From UBA11524 sp045132495 (GTDB lineage Bacteria; Bacillota; Clostridia; Christensenellales; Aristaeellaceae), in assembly GCA_045132495.1 (NCBI GenBank), contig JBGUSK010000065.1, positions 1-11,251 on the forward strand: a stretch of 11,251 bases of DNA. Direction: 5' to 3'. The notes below the pieces were generated by a model. It saw nothing but the letters and a program-made list of their open reading frames with translations. It did no database searches and was not told where the DNA came from. Every line of letters starts with the position of its first letter. Position 1 is the first letter of the stretch. Below are positions 7,101 through 11,251 of the stretch, one piece after another. Position numbers and translations under genes: made by a program.

Positions 7101-9883
7101 CTACGCTTAATCAGCTTGTCCATCTCTTTGTCGATGGCATCCAGCTGGGCAATGTCTGCAGCCAGGCTATCCGAAACAGAGGTGTATCCGTTTTCATCTG
7201 CAGAAGCTTTCAGTTCCTGCAACTCGGTGCGGGTGGTAGCAGTGATGGCTTTGAAGGAATCCTGCCACTGTTTTACGATGGCATTGGTTTCCTTTTTGCC
7301 ATCCGACCACACAGCAAGGATGCCATCCATCCAGCCCTGCATATCGCCGGTTTCGCGCTCAAAGTCAGATTCAGACATGCCGAAGAAGCTCAAGCCCGGG
7401 CTGCTGCCATAGAAGGTATCAGCTGCGGTGTTCTTCCAGTTCTCAGCAGTGTCCGCCATGCCTTGCAGTGCTTCTCGGGCTTGCTTGGCTCCTGAGGTAT
7501 AGTCAATGATCGCCGCCGTTGCCGCAATGGTCGCTACCGCAACAGCCATCCATACGGAAGGCGACTTGCCCAACACGGAGAAGAAGCCCTTTGCACCACC
7601 GCCCGCTTTACCAACAGCAGTTGCAAACTTGCCGATGCCGGTGGTCAGCGTGCCGATGCCCTTGCTTACTTTGCCGTAGGCCAGCAGCACCGGACCAACC
7701 GAAGCCGCCGTCATGGCAAAATCAATGATCTGCTTGCGCTGGGTCTCATCCAGTTCAAGGAAACTATCCAGCAGATCGTCTGCGCCGGAGATCAGTTCCT
7801 TGATGGTCGGGTTCAGGTCATCACCGATCTGCTGCGCGAACAGCATCGCCTTGTTCTTCAGGTTGATCAGCTGGCTCTCGGTGGTGGCATAGCGCTTGCC
7901 TGCCTCTGTGGTCAGCGCTACGTTCTCATCCCAGGCGCGGGTGGCGGTTGCCTGCGTTTCAGCAAAAAGCTCCGTGGCATTGGTTGCACGGAGCAGGGTG
8001 TCGCGCAGGCGAACTTCGGCGATGCCAATGTCCTGCAGGGTGGCGATGGCCGACAGGCCTTCCTCGTCCATCCGGGACAATCCCACAATGAATGCTTGGA
8101 ACGCAGCTGCCGGATTACTGTCCCACAGAGACTTGAACTGGGCAGAGGTCATGCCGGAGACCTTGGCGAAGTCATCCAGCGCATCGCCGCCGGTAGCTGC
8201 CGCCACCTCCATCTTGACCAGCGCCTTGGAAAATGCCGAGCCGCCCATTTCAGCTTCAATGCCAACGGATGACAGCGCTGCGGCAAAGCCAAGAATCTGC
8301 GCCTCGCTCAGGCCTACCTGATGACCGGCAGCTGCCAATCGCATGGACATCTCCATGATGGAAGATTCGGTGGTGGCGTAGTTATTGCCCAGGTCAACCA
8401 GTGCAGCGCCCAGGTTACCAAACTGGCTCTGATCCATGCCGGTGATGTTGGCAAACTTCGCCAGCGTAGAGGCGGCGTCCGAAGCTACGATGTCCGTAGA
8501 ATTGCCCAGATCAATCATCGTGCGGGCGAATTCCGTCAGGTGCTCCGTTTCGATGCCCAGCTGACCGGCAATGGCTACTACTTCCGCGATGTCATCGGCA
8601 GAGGTAGCAACCTCCGTGGACATCTGCTTGATATCCGCCGACAGCTGTGTGAACTGGGCATCCGTGGCATCCACCGTCTTGCGCACGGAGGTAAAGGCGC
8701 TCTCAAAGGAAATACTGGCCTTGATTGCCGTAGCCCCAAGCGCAAGCACCGGCGCAGTAACCGTGGTTGTCAGCGTCTGCCCGATCTCAGTGAACAGGTC
8801 GCCGGTCTTTTTCAGTCGTTCACCCACAGCGGTGAGATCTTCGCCAAGCTCCGTCCACATAGACTGCGCAGTCCGCAAGTGGCGGTTGGTTTCCTCGATT
8901 TCACTGCGGGTCTGCTTCAGCTCGGCCCGGGCATTATTGAGGGCAGTTTCTGCCTCGGTGACAGCATCAGTTGCTTCCTGGATCTTATCCGGGTCGTTGG
9001 CCTGCTGTGCGGCAAGCAGCTGACGCTTGGCTTCCTCCAGAGATTGCTCGTACTTCTGGATTTGCTTTTCCTGAAGCTCCACCTTATCGCCCAGCATGGT
9101 CAGCTTTGCCGTCAGGCTGGGGACGCTTTTATCCAGCTCCTTGATGCCAGCAGAGGCAAGACGGAACTTACTCTCTGCCAGGCCGATCTGCTTGCCGAAG
9201 GAGTTGATGGCGGTGGTGTTGGCCTTGATGGCCTTCCCGGCAGCATCCCATTCCGTCTGCGCCAGCCGCAGCGCCTGATTGCATTTTTCAATATCCGCCT
9301 CGGTGGTTTGCACAGCAGCGCGGGCGTTGTTGAGGTTGGTGTTGGCTTGGCTGACGGCATCGGCAGCGTTTTGGGTGGACTTCTCCAAGGCGGTATTCTG
9401 CCCGGAGAGCTTGCGCACCTCAGCTACAGCCAGGCGGTATTCTTCCTTCAGGCGGTCGAGGTTGGCCTGCGCGGCGATGGTGGCAGAGTGGTTCGCACCC
9501 AGCGTCTGAGAGTAATGCTGAACCGCCTGCGCGCCGGCTTGCACCTGCTGCTTGAGAGCAGCCTGCGCGGTGCGGGCATTCTGCAGACGAGAGGCATGAT
9601 CATTCTGTCGGTCATAGCATTCCTGCAGGCGGGTATTGGCAGCCTGCAGAGCACGCTCGTACTGCCCAACGGCATCCTGCTGCAGAGACAGCTTGCGCTC
9701 CAGCGTCGACAGCTTAGTAGACAGACCTGTGGCTGACTGCTCGAAGTCCTCCACCCCAGCCGAAGCCTGCCGGAAGTAGCTCTCCGCCTCCTGGATCTGC
9801 CGATTGACGGAGCGGATGTTACGTGTGAAATTGTCCGTCTGCAAAGACAGAGATACGACAAGGTCGCGGAGGGCTTCGCTCAT
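4148..9883 (-). CDS. Phage tail tape measure protein (TP901 family)
   Basis: This protein has 1911 residues, long for the family. Residues 1-350 are coiled coil, with an internal duplication. About 390-660 is the TP901-type tape measure core (FESAFTSVRKTVDATDAQF, then LAKFANITGMDQSQFGNLG and MSMRLAAAGHQVGLSEAQIL). A hydrophobic segment lies at about 775-795 (WMAVAVATIAATAA), after a glycine-rich stretch. About 1242-1404 carries seven short tandem repeats. LDIHSPSRVF at 1804-1813 is the conserved tape measure tail motif. No peptidase or lysozyme domain is evident. The ATG at 9883 is preferred to the GTG at 9892, because the SD sequence GAGGTGA overlaps that GTG and sits five bases before the ATG. 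The protein sets tail length and is thought to enter the cell membrane on DNA injection. At about 0.15 nm per residue it predicts a tail near 290 nm. It follows the G/T chaperone genes, as expected. Confidence 0.95.
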   Translation of the reverse strand: MSEALRDLVVSLSLQTDNFTRNIRSVNRQIQEAESYFRQASAGVEDFEQSATGLSTKLSTLERKLSLQQDAVGQYERALQAANTRLQECYDRQNDHASRLQNARTAQAALKQQVQAGAQAVQHYSQTLGANHSATIAAQANLDRLKEEYRLAVAEVRKLSGQNTALEKSTQNAADAVSQANTNLNNARAAVQTTEADIEKCNQALRLAQTEWDAAGKAIKANTTAINSFGKQIGLAESKFRLASAGIKELDKSVPSLTAKLTMLGDKVELQEKQIQKYEQSLEEAKRQLLAAQQANDPDKIQEATDAVTEAETALNNARAELKQTRSEIEETNRHLRTAQSMWTELGEDLTAVGERLKKTGDLFTEIGQTLTTTVTAPVLALGATAIKASISFESAFTSVRKTVDATDAQFTQLSADIKQMSTEVATSADDIAEVVAIAGQLGIETEHLTEFARTMIDLGNSTDIVASDAASTLAKFANITGMDQSQFGNLGAALVDLGNNYATTESSIMEMSMRLAAAGHQVGLSEAQILGFAAALSSVGIEAEMGGSAFSKALVKMEVAAATGGDALDDFAKVSGMTSAQFKSLWDSNPAAAFQAFIVGLSRMDEEGLSAIATLQDIGIAEVRLRDTLLRATNATELFAETQATATRAWDENVALTTEAGKRYATTESQLINLKNKAMLFAQQIGDDLNPTIKELISGADDLLDSFLELDETQRKQIIDFAMTAASVGPVLLAYGKVSKGIGTLTTGIGKFATAVGKAGGGAKGFFSVLGKSPSVWMAVAVATIAATAAIIDYTSGAKQAREALQGMADTAENWKNTAADTFYGSSPGLSFFGMSESDFERETGDMQGWMDGILAVWSDGKKETNAIVKQWQDSFKAITATTRTELQELKASADENGYTSVSDSLAADIAQLDAIDKEMDKLIKRRQNGRFTDKDKQRMQELIDVRGAIEIKYHLTEADTDGFDTIRKKLEAEVARARARGQQDASVTVYENAMVASAEGMAAVNRQLDEQYDKEYELVMLIEDAAERQAALDDLNARYLSERKAAVQEYAALLASIVMPVWEQADIQKANSDMDTLVQLMRQYSTASQDEKPAILEQMNQLTAGMDEGAVTEYVAMLTQIQSLLDSGMTEAEVSALFPEIDYTSALEQIAAIQAFLSSRPGVLPGLESMFGEALPEEVLKIATDLDMTGAQARWNEFAANPGSITTSAVIQSYTESATVTKQQPTVDAFIGKYTEVATGADKSSLTPTGLVAYVTKYAEVTTSADVSGLTPGNITAMVAAYQELASGTDITQLTPDEITAYVMKYLEKEGVDTSNLTPEAIIAFVVAYEEITGGASTSALSPGDITAMVVKYLEAEGVDVSSLSPDQIEAIVSSFAEATGCDKSTLLQNFVAYISRYDDTDAEKPTLTLTIGLSGYDLLAYRKFIKDNPVEVAGIVKLGESYEDPTAALLDPNTRYWQDGVEIPASAVTPEMLTADKVAVLDEDGTMHILITPEVTGTKQAVEAAADSLSDNGVTVSTPLGSSKYDWGFMNDILGGSTFDWIDSFANQLESWRGYKGSAVTLWGLLDNLDLSGIEKRFNQQFSPDDVANIGIYVSEVMAAIQSGEEVSEADIEHIRSIMSLLEEMQLTGTGANFRANIVEALNASGWNTDVNSVVEDMNRVLNDAMEGVGEDAAAGVGAGMSATDMSTYGEAVAANTETALRSGSAFNSASPANRTKPVGRDAALGVGVGMTETDLSSYASATASHVVSALQANLNASAMRSTGNLAMAGLAAGIIAGRSRVVSAMRSAANAAVRAAKDTLDIHSPSRVFRDDVGAMAMQGFGEGILQETEVQAKIIRNASRYLTGEAKSGTIAASSTDNRHTYNNNVNSTVRVEQMVVRDEQDIRSLAIEIAALTRRQQRGRGLRMA
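5672..6160 (-). repeat. Seven tandem 23-24-residue repeats in the tape measure protein
   Basis: Residues about 1242-1404 of the tape measure protein are consecutive units of the form G-x-D-x-S-x-L-(T/S)-P-x-x-I-x-A-x-V-x-x-Y-x-E. Examples are GADKSSLTPTGLVAYVTKY, SADVSGLTPGNITAMVAAY and GVDVSSLSPDQIEAIVSSF. Seven units of 69-72 bases are seen. The last (GCDKSTLLQNFVAYISRY) lacks the proline, and a half unit (TVDAFIGKYTEV) precedes the first. Each unit reads as a capped amphipathic helix. The DNA copies are diverged. Confidence 0.85.
8840..9808 (-). repeat. Internal duplication in the tape measure coiled coil
   Basis: Residues from about 26 and from about 226 align closely: QIQEAESYFRQASAG with QIGLAESKFRLASAG, then STKLSTLERKLSLQQDAVGQYE with TAKLTMLGDKVELQEKQIQKYE. 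A further match joins LNNARAAVQTTEADIEK (near 184) with LNNARAELKQTRSEIEE (near 315). The unit spans roughly 125-190 residues and the two copies are moderately diverged, so the event is not recent. Confidence 0.8.
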
Positions 9884-9900
9884 GGGGTTCACCTCGGTTC

Positions 9901-10128
9901 TTATTTCAGGTCAGGCCACACCTCATCGATATATCGGTGTATGGGCTTTTTCTTTTTGTGCTCCCTGTTGGCATGCCAGGCGCGGATCTTCAGAAACCCC
10001 AGCATATCCATACTGTCGATCTCTGCCATCCGCCAGCCACCCTCCAGCAGGGAGTTGTAGGTTGAATAGATGAAATCGGGCAGCGTCAGGCCGGAGTTTC
10101 CGCCGTCTGCGCTGCCTTCGTAGGGAAT
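9901..10128 (-). CDS. Tail assembly chaperone T extension, read by -1 frameshift from G
   Basis: The frame is open for 75 codons between a stop at 10129-10131 and the TAA at 9901. It has no good start codon at its head, only ATT or CTG. The visible product, with LTLPDFIYSTYNSLLEGGW, then MDMLGFLKIRAW and a lysine-rich end IDEVWPDLK, looks like the C-terminal chaperone domain that Gram-positive siphophages attach to G by ribosomal frameshifting. It lies in the -1 frame relative to G, overlaps the last 14 codons of G, and ends 17 bases before the tape measure start. The fusion would keep G residues 1-111 and add about 73 residues, giving about 184. An internal ATG at 10038 with a GGAGG 10 bases upstream could alternatively start a 42-residue product. 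GT is known to bind the tape measure and recruit tube subunits. Confidence 0.75.
   Translation of the reverse strand: MPYEGSADGGNSGLTLPDFIYSTYNSLLEGGWRMAEIDSMDMLGFLKIRAWHANREHKKKKPIHRYIDEVWPDLK
10079..10127 (-). promoter_or_regulatory. Candidate programmed -1 frameshift element of the tail chaperone
   Basis: On the minus strand TTC-CCT (10122-10127) lets a proline tRNA shift from CCT to CCC, just after the only stop that closes the -1 frame. Five bases later begins a stem: GGCAGCG (10110-10116) pairs perfectly with CGCTGCC (10079-10085), and the loop holds a smaller CGGA-AAC-TCCG hairpin (10092-10102). The spacing of five bases suits a stimulatory structure. The slip sequence is not a canonical X-XXY-YYZ heptamer, so the exact site is inferred. 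Confidence 0.5.
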
Positions 10129-10454
10129 TCATTCAGGATGTGGGTGGTTTGGGTCTGCACCGCCATCAGCGCAAAGGCGATGTCATGCATGAGCCTGTCC
10201 ACCGGGTAGTGATCCAGCACCTCATCCGGGGTGAACTGGTTGCCAAAGAGAATGCAGAACCACTTGATCATCTCGTCCATCGCCTCAGCAATGGTGAGGG
10301 ATTCAACCTCTTTGTTCTTTTCGCCTCGCAGGGCGGCATTGGAAATGGCTACGATGCGGCCATACATCTTGGCGGCAGACTCCATTTCACGCAGGGCACG
10401 ACCCGAGATGAAGTCCACATGGTATTGCTTATCGCCCAGGGCACAGGTGATCAT
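10086..10454 (-). CDS. Tail assembly chaperone G protein
   Basis: This is a 122-residue, largely helical protein beginning MITCALGDKQYHVDFISGRALREME, with WFCILFGNQFTPDEVLDHYP at about 65-84. This is the pattern of the chaperone protein that precedes the tape measure gene in Gram-positive siphophages: a short N-terminal beta part followed by helices containing F-G-x-Q-F-T. AAGGAGG at 10462-10468, seven bases upstream, sets the start. Another ATG at 10461 is in a different frame. The gene begins 15 bases after the major tail protein stop. Its last 14 codons overlap the T frame, and its TGA at 10086-10088 falls in the loop of the candidate frameshift stem. The G protein keeps the tape measure soluble and is not found in the finished virion. 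Confidence 0.85.
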   Translation of the reverse strand: MITCALGDKQYHVDFISGRALREMESAAKMYGRIVAISNAALRGEKNKEVESLTIAEAMDEMIKWFCILFGNQFTPDEVLDHYPVDRLMHDIAFALMAVQTQTTHILNEFPTKAAQTAETPA

Positions 10455-10469
10455 GCTCCATTCCTCCTT

Positions 10470-11078
10470 TTACGCACCGGTGAATGCGGGTTCGTACACA
10501 CTCTGCAGGAAGGTGGCACCCTTCTCAGCAGTGAAGCCGTTCTGACCCTCGTCAGCCACTGCCTGGTACTGACCGTCGTGAGTACGCTTGATCGCAGTCC
10601 ATTCGATCTCGCCGGTCTGGCGGGTGATGGACGTTCCCTCCTTGGTCTGGTAGTTTTCGGTTACGGGCTTCGCACGCACCTTATACAGCCACACATAACG
10701 ATAGGAGCCGTCAGACTTCTCAGACTTGAAGCCAACCGCAAAATACGGAGGCTTGTCGGAAGCAGCGCGGATCAGTACACCGTTATCGTCGATGCGGTTG
10801 CCGAAGATCATCTCCTGGATCGTCAGGGGGATATCCGCCATCTTGGTCTTGAAGGCCAGCTCAGGGTCGGGATAGAGCACGTCGAACTCCACATCGTCGG
10901 CGTACTGGATATCGGGATCAGCGTTCTCAGGCGTGATGGACGCTTCGATTGCGCCTGCCATCAGCTGGAGTTCGCCATAAGCATGGTTCTCGGTGGTATC
11001 CTCGGTCAGGGGTGCAATGACCACGTTCTTCAGACCGATGGTAGACGCCACCTGAGGGGATGCGGTAGGATTCGCCAT
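10470..11078 (-). CDS. Major tail protein (phi13 type)
   Basis: The product has 202 residues, normal length for the phi13-like tail tube family. Its N-terminal part has the family pattern IGLKNVVIAPLTEDT (14-28), then AYGELQLMAGAIEASITPEN. A central block, IQEMIFGNRIDDNGVL (about 87-102), is followed by PYFAVGFKSEKSDGSYRYVWLYKV (111-134) and QTGEIEWTAIKR. There is no C-terminal Ig-like domain; the chain ends at FTGA. GGAGG lies eight bases before the ATG. The gene is immediately after the gp10-like gene and before the chaperone gene. It would polymerise into the hollow tail tube around the tape measure. Confidence 0.9.
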   Translation of the reverse strand: MANPTASPQVASTIGLKNVVIAPLTEDTTENHAYGELQLMAGAIEASITPENADPDIQYADDVEFDVLYPDPELAFKTKMADIPLTIQEMIFGNRIDDNGVLIRAASDKPPYFAVGFKSEKSDGSYRYVWLYKVRAKPVTENYQTKEGTSITRQTGEIEWTAIKRTHDGQYQAVADEGQNGFTAEKGATFLQSVYEPAFTGA

Positions 11079-11092
11079 AGAGTTTTCCTCCT

Positions 11093-11251
11093 TTACGGGT
11101 TGTTAAGCGCATCCCGCAGACCTTGTCGAATGATGTCGTAAGACTCATCCGCTCGGGTATCATAGGCGGGACGAATAAAAGGGTGTGCTGGAGCAGGAGC
11201 TGGGCCCCCGTGACCATACTCCACAGGAGGAGCATAGTAGGCTCCGTGCTC
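11093..11251 (-). CDS. HK97-gp10-like head-tail (neck) protein, C-terminal fragment
   Basis: Only the last 52 codons are in the window, and the gene is cut by the right edge. The residues read YYAPPVEYGHGG, then HPFIRPAYDTRADES, and end DALNNP. A tyrosine/proline stretch, V-E-Y-G-x-G-G-P and H-P-F-(I/L)-R-P-A-Y-D is the signature C-terminus of the HK97 gp10 family, found at the head-tail joint of many siphophages. The stop is 14 bases from the major tail protein start, which points to one transcript. The tail terminator gene that often lies between these two is not present here. Confidence 0.85.
   Translation of the reverse strand, partial: EHGAYYAPPVEYGHGGPAPAPAHPFIRPAYDTRADESYDIIRQGLRDALNNP

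Noticed and set aside
8321..9736. Long plus-strand open frame (471 codons) opposite the tape measure gene
   Set aside because: It lies wholly opposite the coiled-coil and core parts of the tape measure protein. Its residues are a shadow of Ala/Gln/Leu-rich codons, and it shows no family pattern.
9884..9892. GTG at 9892 as start of the tape measure gene
   Set aside because: This GTG is part of the Shine-Dalgarno sequence GAGGTGA that serves the ATG at 9883.
9923..10132. Minus-strand 69-codon frame beginning MNSLRRQ, overlapping the end of G
   Set aside because: It is neither the G frame nor the -1 frame. The -1 frame gives the conserved LTLPDFI...MDMLGFLKI protein, whereas this one gives an arginine-rich shadow.
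10140..11141. Plus-strand open frame (333 codons) opposite the major tail and chaperone genes
   Set aside because: It crosses three well-supported minus-strand genes and their ribosome binding sites, and its translation resembles no known protein.

Overview
The window is part of a late structural (tail) module of a siphovirus or prophage of a Bacillota host, most likely a clostridial gut bacterium. This rests on the strong AGGAGG-type ribosome binding sites, the moderately GC-rich coding sequence and the protein families present: phi13-type major tail protein, TP901-type tape measure, Sipho_tail Dit and prophage endopeptidase-type tail hub. No integrase, attachment site or host gene is visible, so free phage and prophage cannot be told apart here.

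The tail operon runs on the minus strand, so its gene order goes from high to low coordinates. It starts with the C-terminal end of an HK97-gp10-like head-tail protein (11093-11251, open at the edge), then the major tail protein (10470-11078) and the tail assembly chaperone G (10086-10454). G has an overlapping T extension in the -1 frame (9901-10128) and a visible candidate frameshift element. The 1911-residue tape measure protein follows (4148-9883). Past an inserted accessory segment come Dit (1751-2449) and the tail hub/tail-associated protein (1-1731, open at the left edge). The hub carries a bacterial SH3 domain inserted in its N-terminal part and a stalk of 10-residue repeats.

The least ordinary part is about 2468-4148, between the tape measure and dit genes. 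It holds a divergent pair. A minus-strand gene (2503-3183) belongs to a conserved family of unknown function. A plus-strand, AT-richer gene (3391-4104) looks like a uracil-DNA-glycosylase-superfamily protein and has its own extended -10 promoter. The segment is closed on one side by a textbook intrinsic terminator (2468-2487) and on the other by a perfect 15-bp hairpin (4107-4148) that touches the stop codon of the tape measure gene. It looks like an insulated moron or defence-type cassette placed inside an otherwise continuous tail operon.

During assembly, the major tail protein forms the tube around the tape measure, G and GT chaperone the tape measure, and Dit and the hub form the baseplate that meets the cell wall. 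The accessory pair is probably not structural and may serve the lysogen.
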